DNA of 64,000 nt, taken from Linum tenue. Its lineage: Eukaryota; Streptophyta; Magnoliopsida; Malpighiales; Linaceae. Shown here piece after piece: positions 22,311-32,800 of this stretch. Position 1 is the first letter of the stretch, and the number at the start of each line of letters is the position of its first letter. The notes below the pieces were generated by a model. The model was not told the DNA's origin. It made no database searches and worked only from the letters and a program-made list of their open reading frames with translations. The translations under genes and the position numbers were made by a program. Location of the stretch: the NCBI GenBank assembly GCA_946122785.1, contig CAMGYJ010000002.1, forward strand, positions 67,543,703-67,607,702. The letters run 5' to 3'.

Positions 22311-23516
22311 TCAACAAAACCTCTCCTTCTCATATCTCGCACAACACTGCTCCGTCCCGTACTGAGCTCCATCTTTGCCCTTACAATGCACACTCATATG
22401 GTGAGTCGCTCTTGCTAAGCAACGAAGGCAATCGGGATCATTGGCATCAGCACAAGAATAATGTATGTAGGCGACTGGTACTACCCCAGGAGTAGGAGGC
22501 TCGTTGTAGACCTGCCCGCACATGACGAATTTGTAAATTCTGATGTCCCATAATATTGCACCCAGCGCGATTGATGAGATACCAGTATCGGCCGGACTAC
22601 AAAACCATTCGGTGGAGGCACTGCTAGGGATGGCAATCAAACCCATGGCCGCGGGTACCCGACCGCCCCATACCCAGTCAACGCGGGGAATCCCCGCTTT
22701 GACCGGGTATGGGGCGGGTATGGGTAAAACCCGCAAAAGGTTTGATGGGTATGGGGCGGGTATGGTTTTATCCTCTCCCGCCCCATACCCATACCCATAC
22801 CCGCCCCACCAAGAGAATTTTTTCACATATCAAAAAATACGTGGATTAAATTGTAATCTATCAATGATGATGATGATAACTCGAGAAAATAAATAGTAGA
22901 AATGCAATTGAGTAACCACCTCAATCAAAACCTAATTCATTTCCCTCAATTCTCCTTCCACTCTTTCACTTTCCCCCTTGTCAACAAAATTATGTTAGTT
23001 AATTATTACGTAGTAAATGTATCAAGAGTTAGAGCATAATAATTTAAAAAATATTATAGTCTATATTATGTATTAATGGATGTTTTAGGATCATATTCTT
23101 TGAATCGTATTTAGAAAATGATCGTGTTTTGTTGACTTCGTGATATAATAGGTTTGTTTATGGTTATAATTAAAACTTTTCTTGTAAGTTTTAGGTATAA
23201 TAATGTTGGATGTACGGGGATGGGTATTACCCATGGGTACCCGAAACCCACGGATATGGGGATGGGTTTGCAAAACATTCCCCCGCATGGGTATGGGGCG
23301 GGGATGGGTTTGGGTATTTGAAGATGGGGATGGGGATGATTTAGGCAAACCCGCCCCAAACCCGCCCCATTGCCATCCCTAGGCACTGCACATTGGATCG
23401 AGGGCAGAGATGATGACTACACCGCCGTGGAAGCCTCCGTTGATCATTGTCAGAATTAGCGACAAAATCAGCACCGTGGCCATTCGAGCATCCAAGCGAC
23501 ATACCAGCACGGCCAT
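22311..23516 (-). pseudogene. Gnk2-like gene copy 4, split by a hAT-like insertion
   Basis: The 5' part (23516 down to 23382) encodes a shared-type N-terminus (MAVLVCRLDARM), the signal peptide and LDPMCSA. The 3' part (22624 down to 22311) resumes at STEWFCSP and ends with CADANDPDCLRC, KDGAQYG and CCARYEKERFC. Between them lies a 757-base hAT-like element with an 8-base target duplication, which falls just after the first mature-domain cysteine. Because the frame stays open into the element, a 171-codon chimeric frame (22826 to 22311) begins in transposon sequence with a GYGYG-rich leader and continues into the Gnk2 domain without a signal peptide. TATA box and flanks resemble the intact copies, so loss of function is probably recent. 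Confidence 0.85.
22625..23381. mobile_element. hAT-like non-autonomous element 3 inside Gnk2 copy 4
   Basis: 757 bases with perfect inverted termini TAGGGATGGCAAT / ATTGCCATCCCTA, subterminal GGGTATGGGGCGGGT repeats, AT-rich centre, and a perfect target duplication GGCACTGC (22617-22624 and 23382-23389). No transposase. Confidence 0.92.
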
Positions 23517-23576
23517 TTCTCTCTCTCCCTCTCACGGTTAGCTAGCTAATATCTGTTCTGAGTAAAGCGGGCTAGC

Positions 23577-23585
23577 TTTATAATA
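23577..23585 (-). promoter_or_regulatory. TATA box of the disrupted Gnk2 copy 4
   Basis: TATTATAAA followed by GCTAGCCCGCTTTACTCAGA on the minus strand, about 65 bases before the start codon, as in copy 1. Confidence 0.55.
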
Positions 23586-23879
23586 TTTTGAGATGAATGA
23601 ATTTGGTGGCTTGCAATATTATATCTTAGCCGTCCAAGCGTACGATTTTTGGTTATTGATCATGCATCTTACCTACAAACCCCGGCAAGATACTTTTATA
23701 ACAATGAAGTCACATTGGAACATACAAACACCGCCTCTCCTCTCGTTGCAGAACCCGGTCGCAAAATACCCTAAAACATATCTCATAGACACATACGTAT
23801 CTTGCACGTACCTGCTTCTGTGCCGAAATTCCAATTCATCCGAATAACAGCATTATCAATGATTTACTATATACACGAT

Positions 23880-24849
23880 TATGAAGATATCCAAAAATCC
23901 TGAGCACTCTTGATGTTGTATAGAAGCAACTACATTCTGTGTTTTTTGCCTGATATATTACAGTAAACATGACCATACACTATGAGGAACATACGTTATC
24001 ATCGTGATTATTAGTAACTGTTAGAGTGTAAACTTTGGATCAACTTCAATAGAGCATTTGTCAAAAGGAATTTGATCCGCCGCCACACCTCTAATACAAA
24101 ATTGAAAGTAATTATTTGATGGAACAGTTGAGCAATTGTAATATTGATATGTATTATTTAGAAACCTTGAAGATTCGAAATTTTTATTCTTGTTTCAAAA
24201 AGATAAATGCTTGCGTATTAAGGGGCTAAAAATCAAATTATAGATTTGATTTGTAAACATTCATATATCATTTCTATGATACTATTACTATTATTTACTC
24301 ATGACTAAGAACCTTGAATTCGCAAAAATTATAAAATAAACTAAATTTTTCCATTGCCTATATCTTAAGAAAAAAATATAATTAGCGGTCACACTAATAG
24401 CTTTATTAGCCTGAATTGTTCGTTTTCATTAGTTTGTTGAGTATTATGAGTCTCGTATCCTCCAATACTTGCACGACAATATGTTTCATCATAAAAATAT
24501 TAGTTTTAGACCAAAGTTACCAACCCATTCAACAATTATTTTGTTAATTATTCAATAATTTAATAATGCTAAGTGATAATTCGTAGGAAGTCTGGAAATA
24601 CTAAGCATGTGTTCTCATGTTTTTCATTAATAGAAGCTTTACGGGACTATCTTGTATCAAATAGGGCTGAAGTCCAATGGATCTTTGATTGTTTGTCATA
24701 ATGCATATTTTATTCGATCAACTGGGGAAGCTTCTATATGAAACTTAAACTGGCGCTTTTATGAGGAAGAGGATAGGTTCAAAACTCTATCCTACAAAAC
24801 CACTATAAAACTCAATCTCCTACCATTGATCAAGTGCCCAGAATAATAC
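23880..24849. other. AT-rich intergenic stretch, no gene seen
   Basis: No coding motifs or paired repeats recognised on either strand. Confidence 0.5.
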
Positions 24850-25852
24850 TGTTTTAGGTGGAATTTTGCGTGATCAATGCATCCTGGCTTCAAGAAAATA
24901 GAAAACGATGTTACTCGGTTCACACCTCTTCAAACACTGTCCGAACGAGAAAGTTGGATGCATACATCAAAGGATCTGGCTACTTTTACCTCTACTCCTA
25001 TGTAGATTCCTTGAGAGATCTGTAACTACTGACTACAACTAACAGAGAAGCCTTGTTGGAGGGTCCCTGGTGCTACTGCTAGCGTTACTGTTCTAGAGAG
25101 AAAAGATAAATTTTGACGAGACGGTTTGTGATTTGATTTGTCTGTCCTTCCTCCAGAAGCTCCTTGCAAGTTTTGTTGTGCCTCACCCTCTAACCGTCTT
25201 TTCTCTCTTCTTCACGTAGCATCCAGTAACTCCTCTCTGAGCGTCCTTTACAAGTCAGCTGCTGCTTCTGGTAACCACCTTCGACACGTCATTATGTCAC
25301 TGGACAATCAACCCTACGTACCATGTATGAGCAATTAGATGGTTACCACACACCAAATAACTTGGATGGTATCCATGTTGTTGGATGGCACCATCCACTT
25401 TGAGTTTGGATGGTGTACCTGATCTTTGATGGTACCATCCATAATGGGATTTGGATGGTATCCATGATATTGGACACTACCATCCGTTATGGGATTTGGA
25501 TGGTATCCATAATGTTGGACACTATCATCCATTATGCAATTTGGATGGTATCCATGATATTGGACACTTTCATCCATTACTGGATTTGGATGGTATCATT
25601 GATATTGGACACTACCATCCATTATTGGATTTGGATGGTATCCATGATATTGGACACTACCATCCATAATGGGATTTGGATGGTATCCATGTTATTGGAC
25701 ACTACTATCCATAATGAGATTTGGATGCATCCATAAACCCTACAACCAGACTTGAATAAATTGGACCATCCATGTACACGTCGACCAGCTACTTAAATTG
25801 GCCAATTTGTTCATACAAGCAATAATTAATGAAAATTATTTTGGTGTAAACA
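24850..25852 (-). repeat. Left (3') LTR of the LARD-like element, with expanded minisatellite
   Basis: 1003 bases. Matches 28796-29611 along its length except for a larger number of 45-base repeats near 25440-25735. Confidence 0.75.
25420..25735. repeat. 45-bp minisatellite, about seven units
   Basis: Unit of the type ATTTGGATGGTATCCATGAT followed by ATTGGACACTACCATCCATAAT. Six consecutive units of 45 bases were counted from 25488, plus partial ones. Because 45 is a multiple of three, several frames on both strands stay open, giving repetitive hypothetical peptides that are not genes. The right LTR has only two or three units (about 29395-29495). Confidence 0.9.
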
Positions 25853-26680
25853 AATGTCCCCCAACTTAGTTTATAAGAACTAATTCTTATGAACTAAGTT
25901 GTTGATACTAACTGTACTAGATGTGCAATCACTTGAAGCAGATGTTCGCTTGCTATTGTTCGGCCTCAAGTCACCAAGCCCAGGTACTCTTCCTCTCAGT
26001 CATGGATGGTTACTCGACCAAACTCAATCACTATCGATATACAACATGGATGACATCCTTTTTCTTGGACAACACTATCAATGTAACAATTTAAGGCCAA
26101 CCATCCCAGGCCTCTTGTAACAAGGATGGTACATCCAGAAGGTGGAAAAGATCCATGTCTTGACAGCCAACTCCAACTATTGACTTGGACGACTATTAGG
26201 AAGGATGGTAGCCCTGTTGGAATTGGGATGGTACCGTCCAAATTACGATGTAGATTACTACCATGTGGCTCAATGCCTCTGCTTTCGAACTAGAAAACAA
26301 ACGCCTGTTATCGCCAACTTGCAAAGATTTGGTCGGGTCATTCACTCCTCGACCATGTTGCACATCTTAAAAACCATGTCAAATTCAAGTAGGTCTCTGT
26401 CTGCACTTGGCCGACATCTAAATTACTAACACCCCTTAATGTCCCAAAGGGACGGTACATATGGCATAAAGTACTTGCCATTAATATCAGACTCTCGTAA
26501 GTTGGCACTTATAAAAGTTGGCTGAGGATCGTCCTCCATGCCAAGATTGATATTCTCCAACACATCACATGAGGCAATGTGTTCGTCATCTTGAACCATT
26601 TTCAACAGCGTTGGGGCTTCTTTTTAATAACGTCGCCAAAATATTTTTATAATTTTTAATTTTTTTTTAACATATAACAT

Positions 26681-27214
26681 TAGGGGTGGGCATTCGGTCG
26701 GTTCGGTTTCGACCGAACCGAAATTATGAATACCGGATCCCCGAATTCCCCCAAACCTCAAACCGAATTCGAACCAAATTATAATTCGGTTCAGTCGGTT
26801 TAAACCGAATTATAATTCGGTTCGGTTTTTAACACAAAACCGAATTTGTGAGGCTACTTGTATGTTCTCGCTTTTAAATTATTTTTCACCCCTAATATAA
26901 ACAATAAATATGCAATTATATGCATCATCCATGATAAAATCAAACTTTTCAACACATAGGTCATATAACATTTCAAATATTTAAGTATAAAAACAACTAC
27001 AAACATAAAAATCCACCATTTGGAGGTTGCAATTATAGTATTTCGGTTTTTCGGTCGGAAATTCGGAAATTCGGTTCGGTTGAAAGAACCCTGGTTTCCG
27101 AAATATCCATATTTTCCTTCCGAATTCCGAACCGAATAACATTATTTCGGTTTCGGTTCGGTTTAATTCGGTTTCGGTTCGGTTCGGGTTTACCGAACCG
27201 TTTGCCCACCCCTA
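26681..27214. mobile_element. hAT-like non-autonomous element 4 (TTCGGTTCGG type)
   Basis: 534 bases with termini TAGGGGTGGGCA / TGCCCACCCCTA, subterminal TTCGGTTCGGTTT repeats, and a perfect target duplication TATAACAT (26673-26680 and 27215-27222). Nested in the interior of the LARD-like element. Confidence 0.9.
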
Positions 27215-28174
27215 TATAACATGGTCTAATTTAGCCACACTTTATTTATTTAATAATAATCTAGACTTTGGCATAGACCATCATGCCGAAGGTCCATACC
27301 CATTGCCAACTCCACATATCAAACCAAGCATACCATCCGTGAATGCCATGACTCGTCATATCTGGCTTCACACATGTTGGTTTTGATGTTTTGGAGCCAT
27401 TGTTGGCTTGCAACTCTTCATTTTGTCCAGCTCGAACAACTTTGTTCAAAATTCTACAAGCCTGATTTGGCCTCATCTCAGCCTCGGGAAAACCATAAGC
27501 GTTCTTGGCGCCAGACAGGTATTCGAGTTTTTGGCACCTTTGTGTGGCCAAATCGACCATGTGACATCACTTGCCCACAATGGTTGTTTTTTGTCGACTG
27601 CACACTCTCCTGCGTTGAGAGTGTGAGCACCGAGGTTTGCGAGCTCCACCAACAAGTGTGTGAGAATTGGTCTTTCCCTCATGTCCACCATTCATGGCAG
27701 ACTTGTTCCAAGCAAGCACTGGAGTGGCAACTCCAAGTCGGGTTTGATCGAGCTTGCCCCCTGTCCACTTAGTGGATTCTTTGAGGACCATTTACATGGA
27801 GGATTATACTAAGTTATGACAGCTTTCACAGCATTGGTTTTTTTCATGTGGTCACTACCTTCAATTTGAGGAGAATTGGTGGCAACCCTGATCTGATTTT
27901 TTCTAGAACATGCTGGATGTGACAAACTTCTTTGCCACTGACGATGTTGTTTCCCCTTCAATCTTCCATGTGGTGAGATCTCATGCCCCGCTCCTTGACC
28001 CCCCCCCCCCCCAAGCGGTACGAATCCACCAGGATCCACGCCTTGCATGTTCACAGGGGTCGAGATTTGCTGCGGGTATGCAAGTTGTGGTATCGGGTCA
28101 ACATTGTTTGGACCCAAATCCATCCCCATCCCCACATTAACATGAGCCATGTATGGTCTAGCTTCTGGAATGTT

Positions 28175-28783
28175 TTATCGAGCAACACCTTGCCCAGGTG
28201 GTGGTTGCTCAACATGGATCTGAGATGAAGTGGTGTGGCTCTCGCCCACATTCACCATAGGTGTTGGTATGGTGGTTGCCACCGGTGGTGTAGGGTTCAC
28301 CGGGCATAGCTGCTCACTCCTACCACCAACTTTTTCAATTTCAAGATTTGGGAAGTCTTGACCATCCAAGGATAAAGCCCTTGTTTGTAAAACTGGTTTG
28401 TTCAACAATTGTCCAAACTCACCCAAATCATTCGTATTTTCGTTTACCATCTCGAATAATTGAGCAAATCGTCTATCAACTCATGAACTAAAACCATCAA
28501 GGTGTTCATCCAAAGAAGCAAGACGAAGGTTTACTTGTTGGTAGTTATTGTTCATCCTAACCACTAGTTGTTCCACCAATTGGCGGATCGATGGTGATGC
28601 TTCACTTGGATCTGTCTTAGACACCATTGGTGGCACCTCTGCTCCCGCATTGTTTCCTCTTGCTTGGTCACCATCAACATTTACCAACCGCTTCTCTTCC
28701 ACAACACCTAATGGAGGATCACCATCCTGAATTCTTCGTCGCGGAGCCATATCGAACACACGTTTTCCCACCAGGTGTGCCAA
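28175..28783 (-). pseudogene. Gag-like frame of the LARD-like element
   Basis: Begins about a dozen bases from the right LTR. Two stretches (28783-28481 and 28450-28175) are in the same frame, separated by a TGA at 28481-28483. The first holds MAPRRRIQDGD and a leucine-heptad segment, IRQLVEQLVVRMNNNYQQVN, typical of the N-terminus of plant Ty3-type gag proteins; the second is proline-rich. No zinc knuckle or protease follows. A further frame at 28150-27809 may continue it. Confidence 0.55.
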
Positions 28784-28795
28784 TTTGTTTTAGGT

Positions 28796-29611
28796 GGAAT
28801 TTCGCGTGATCAATACACTCTCACTTCAAGAAAACAGAAAACGATGTTACTCGGTTCACACCACTTCAAACACTGTTCGAAACGATGGTGTTCGATGCAT
28901 ACATCAAAGGATCTGGCTACTTTTACCTCAACTCCTATGGAGATTCCTTGAGAGCTCCATAACTACTGACTACAACTAAAAGATCAGAAGCCTCGTTGGA
29001 GGGTCCCTGGTGCTATTGCTACGGTTACTGTTCTAGAGAGAAAAGATAAATTTTGACGAGACGATTTGTGATTTAATTTGTCTATCCTTCCTCTAGAAGC
29101 TCCTTGCAAGTTTTGTTGTGCCTCACCCTCTAACCGTCTTCTCTCTCTTCTCCATGTAGCATACAGTATCTCCTCTCTGAGCGTCATTTTCAAGTCAGCC
29201 GTTGCTTCTGGTAACCACCTTCGCCACGTCATCATGTCACTGGAAAATCAACCCTACGTACCATGGATGAGCAATTAGATGGTCACCAAACACCAAATAA
29301 CTTAGATGGTATCCATGTTGTTGTATGGCACCATGCACTTTGAGTTTGGATGGTGTGCATTATATTTGGGATGGTGTCCCTGGTCTTGGATGGTACGATC
29401 CATAATGGGTTTTGGATGGTATCCATAATATTGGACACTACCATCCATTATGAGATTTGGATGGTATCCATGATATTGGACACTACTATCCATAAACCCT
29501 ACGGCCAGACACGAATAAATTGGACCATCCATGTACATGTGGACCAACAATTTAAATTGACCTAGTTGTTCATACAAGCAATAATTAATGAAAATTATTT
29601 TGGTATAAAGA
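28796..29611 (-). repeat. Right (5') LTR of the LARD-like element
   Basis: 816 bases, same boundaries as the left copy with two or three minisatellite units. The outer end reads TCTTTATACC on the minus strand instead of TGTTTACACC, so the terminal dinucleotide is mutated. Confidence 0.75.
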
Positions 29612-30276
29612 TATACGGAACAAAAAACTAAAAGAGGAGGGGCGGATGTAGTTTGAATTGAAGTAGGGTGGGTTCTAGGACGACCCACCTTAGATCGGGA
29701 TTAGTACACATAAACCAAAAATATTTGTCATAATATATAATCTCAAACTCAAGACCTCATGTTTATTGGTTTTACTTGTCAACCAACAGATTGTGGCCGA
29801 TTTTGTGGCACACATTAATAGTGATTCAATGGGGTAGGCTTCCTGAACCATGGCAACCCCATTTTAAAATAGCCAACCCGTAACCATGTTGGGAGGTGTT
29901 GTTACTTCATCCGTGTACCTCGCACATTTTAGGTACCCGTGTGTAAAACCTTCCATGTATATCTTATATTACTATACATAGAATTCTTTATGTAAATCTT
30001 CAATTATAAATATAAACGGACCGAATGAATCATGAAATCAGCAAAGATGCAACCATTCTCAATATGTATTAAAAGAATCGAATCCTAAAATATTCATTAA
30101 TTAACTCATTTGTGTTCGTTTGTGTTCTGCCAATAAGAATTCTAAGAATCCGCCCTATTAGTCTGTTGGGTAGCATGAACATGGTTATTAGCAAGCTTCT
30201 TTCTATTCGTTTGTGTTCTGTCATCAAGCGGGTGTCAAAGGTAGACAAATTCATAAAGCACCATTGATTGCTATAT

Positions 30277-30441
30277 CGAACTAGTGGATAGAATGATAAA
30301 AAGTGGCAAGCCAGGTTTACTTTTCAAACTCGATATTGAAAAGACATTTAACAAAGTAAATTGGTTGTGACTATTCAAGATTATGGACAGTCTTGCCTTT
30401 ACTCAGAAATTGTTGCAGTGGATTAAAGGATGGTTACCTCG
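30277..30441 (+). pseudogene. LINE reverse-transcriptase fragment
   Basis: The plus-strand frame reads ELVDRMIKSGKPGLLFKLD then IEKTFNKVNW, with an internal stop. This is the L1-type RT block preceding the catalytic site (compare KPGLMFKLDIEKAYDNVNW in LINE-B). Confidence 0.75.
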
Positions 30442-30469
30442 CCCTACATTTTAATGTTAGAACTGGTGA

Positions 30470-30712
30470 GCATTTCTTTTCCTTGTAGTACCAAGATCAC
30501 TACTGAGTCATTTCTTATTATCCACACTGATCTCTAGGGACCTTCCAAACAGGAACGTCCCAAACTGTTCTCTAAAACTACTCGTATGTTTTCCTGGGCC
30601 ATAGTGATATCCATAAGCGCTATATGTGTTATGATATAGCAAGATAGTGCATGCACATTGCTTGTACTGTTGTCATCTTTGAGCATCTCATGTTCTGTGA
30701 TCCTGACTCGTC
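30470..30712 (+). pseudogene. Copia integrase fragment with internal deletion
   Basis: Starts with a frame reading TESFLIIHTDL then a stop and GPSKQE, and jumps to sequence matching the region after the integrase core (FLGHSDIHK...-like, in shifted frame). Related to the fragment at 22013-22083. Confidence 0.6.
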
Positions 30713-31379
30713 ACCTACAAATTTTCGACATCATTAACGAAAGACAATTAATTTTGATGGTTATAAACGAAAAGTAGATCATATGGAATATTTTTTCTTT
30801 CTGGCATGCATGAGAAGAAGATTAATGGATCCACAGTTTATATGTTCGAATTTTAGTAATCCTCCAAAAAAACCAATTCAAATTATCGAAATATATTAAT
30901 ATTTTATATATTATCAAATTGCTTTGCCGAAATAACTCATCTGTATTAATTTCTCGTAGTTTTATTTATGATGAATCTCTTTTCCCATTGCATATATCGA
31001 TGAGTAGGGCTTCATGTCGTTCCTTTCTTTTAACCAAGCCAAGTCCATAGACATGGAACAACGACTCAATTACAAGACTGACTCCAACTATACTCAGTAA
31101 TTTGTATGCAGCCGAGCTACTATGAAAGAGCATGATATGCTCTACCTGGAGAGCTCTGAAGAAAGTCAAGAGAGCAAAACAACGACTCTAACTAAAATAC
31201 GGGGAAAAAAGACACGATACAGACAAAAAGAACATATAAAAAAAGCCCACCTCTAAGATCACCCCATATAGCGGATTTAAAGCTTCCTTTTGACGAAGTA
31301 AGTCAATTAATCAAAGAGGAGCCTTTGTTAACAAAAACCCTGTTCCACAAAAGCATACACAATGGCATTTCTTAATTTA

Positions 31380-31820
31380 TTAAGCTCCACAAAAGTTGTT
31401 CTTCTCATATCTAACACAACAAATGTCCGTCCCGTACTGAGCTCCATCTTTGCCAGGGCAATTGTCGAGTATCTGGTCATTCGCTATTTTAAAGCAGCGA
31501 CCGCAGCTGGTATCATTGTCCTCAGCACAAGTAGAATGCATGTAGGCGACTGGATGAGTAGGATCCTCGTCCTCGTAGACCGGAGTGCAGTCTGATTTTG
31601 ATGTGAGGTTCGATATTATCTTTATTCGGGCGCTTTTAGAGATATTGAAATCGATTTGACTACAAAACCATTCGTTGGAGGCACCGCACAGTGGATCGAG
31701 GGCAGCTTCACCAGTGATGATCATACTGCCGTGGAAGCCTACGTTGACGATTGTCAGAATTAGCGACAACAACAACACGGTGGCCATTCGAGCATCCAAG
31801 CAACGAACCTGCAAACCCAT
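31380..31820 (-). CDS. Secreted Gnk2-like (DUF26) cysteine-rich protein, copy 5
   Basis: A 146-residue intronless protein: N-terminus MGLQVRCLDARM, signal peptide with a leucine-rich core (VLLLSLILTIVNVGFHG), then one Gnk2 domain with LDPLC, EWFCSQ, CAEDNDTSCGRC (C-x7-C-x2-C), KDGAQYG and CCVRYEKNNFC. The usual proline after WFCS is glutamine here, and position 7 is an extra cysteine that would be removed with the signal peptide. Function is inferred only from the family (extracellular, carbohydrate-binding or antifungal). It lies in a duplicated segment with copy 3, yet its leader has no long AG tract. Confidence 0.85.
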   Translation of the reverse strand: MGLQVRCLDARMATVLLLSLILTIVNVGFHGSMIITGEAALDPLCGASNEWFCSQIDFNISKSARIKIISNLTSKSDCTPVYEDEDPTHPVAYMHSTCAEDNDTSCGRCFKIANDQILDNCPGKDGAQYGTDICCVRYEKNNFCGA

Positions 31821-31878
31821 CTCTCGCTATCGCTGTTAGCTAGCTAATATGTGTCCTGCGTAAAGCGAGCTAGCTAGC

Positions 31879-31887
31879 TTTATAATA
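31879..31887 (-). promoter_or_regulatory. TATA box of Gnk2 copy 5
   Basis: TATTATAAA on the minus strand followed by GCTAGCTAGCTCGCTTTAC, about 60 bases before the start codon. Confidence 0.6.
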
Positions 31888-32800
31888 TCGTGAGATGGAT
31901 GAATTTGTTGGCTTGCAATATTATATATCAGGAGTGGGATAGACTGCAAGAGAATCCAAGCGTAGGAGTTTTAGGTTATTGTATAACAAACACCGCCTCT
32001 TCTCTCGTTACAAACCCCGGCAAGATTTTGTACAACAATGAAGTCACATTGGAACATACACACACCGCCTCTTCTCCCGTCGCAAACTCCGGCAAAATAC
32101 CCTAAAGCATATCTCATAGACACATACGTATCTTGCACACAAATACTTCTGTGCCGGAATTCCAATTCGTCCGAATAACATCATTATCAGCGAATTATTA
32201 TATATAACGAAGATATCCAAATCTTGAGCACTCTTGATGTTGTATATAAGCATATACATTTTACTTGGTGCGTAAAAGAGTGGTATAAAATTCATTATAA
32301 ACTTACCCAAACAACTCGAATTATTTTGACCAACTAGTTTCTCACCTATTATAATAGCTAGTTTGGCCAACTGGTCGTGAATATGAGTGGAAGATAGAGC
32401 AATCTTGTAAACCACGTTGATGCCACTATCAGCTCTCAGATTTTTTGAAGCATGTTATGAGCTGTATAGTGTTAAATAATAATAATAAACATAAACATAA
32501 TAATAATAATAATTACGGTTACTGTTCATGGGGTGCGCTCCATTCATGGTTATGCACCCATCAATAACTAAATCTGGACCCTTCATTTAGAAAATTTAGA
32601 TCTAAAGATGGAGAATTAAATGTATTTTTATTTTCCCTAGCTTTTCAATCGGCTCATATCTTCTTCGTTTTAACTCGAATTTCAATTTTTTTTTTTTTTT
32701 GCACGGATGGAACGAGTTCGTTGTGCTCTACAAAACGAGATCCATTTTCAATATTAGTACAAGAAAGAAGCTTTTCGGCGACCATTCTCAGCAACCATTT

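Larger units (their letters stand above)
24850..29611 (-). mobile_element. Non-autonomous LTR retrotransposon (LARD-like, gag-type ORF only), minus orientation
   Basis: Two long direct repeats (24850-25852 and 28796-29611) begin TGTTTACACC and end CCTAAAACA when read on the minus strand (the first bases of the right copy are mutated). After the right repeat comes AATTGGCACACCTGGTGGG, which resembles the primer-site region of plant Ty3-type elements. Before the left repeat lies a purine tract TTGGGGGACATT. Flanking AATAC (24845-24849) and TATAC (29612-29616) agree at four of five bases. The interior has a broken gag-like frame but no protease, RT or integrase motif, so it would depend on enzymes from another element. 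A hAT-like element is nested inside. Confidence 0.75.
29640..32210 (-). repeat. Segmental duplication, copy B (carries Gnk2 copy 5)
   Basis: Counterpart of 15423-18490: same order of blocks around the gene, including the far 3' flank, the gene and both upstream modules. It lacks the hAT element at 15819-16393 and contains extra LINE and Copia fragments at about 30277-30712. Confidence 0.7.

Noticed and set aside
25410..25736. Long repetitive frames on both strands (IWMVSMILDTTIH-type repeats)
   Set aside because: Open only because the minisatellite unit is 45 bases. No start context, no family, and the frames lie inside an LTR.
28000..28012. Poly(C) run as a polypurine tract of a minus-strand element
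   Set aside because: It lies in the middle of the LARD-like interior, far from an LTR; the real tract is next to 25852.
32755..32785. Possible CACTA left end (TAGTACAAGAAAG with GCGACCA words) left of LINE-B
   Set aside because: No convincing partner terminus was found; GCGACCA words on the other side of LINE-B show only that an older repeat was interrupted.
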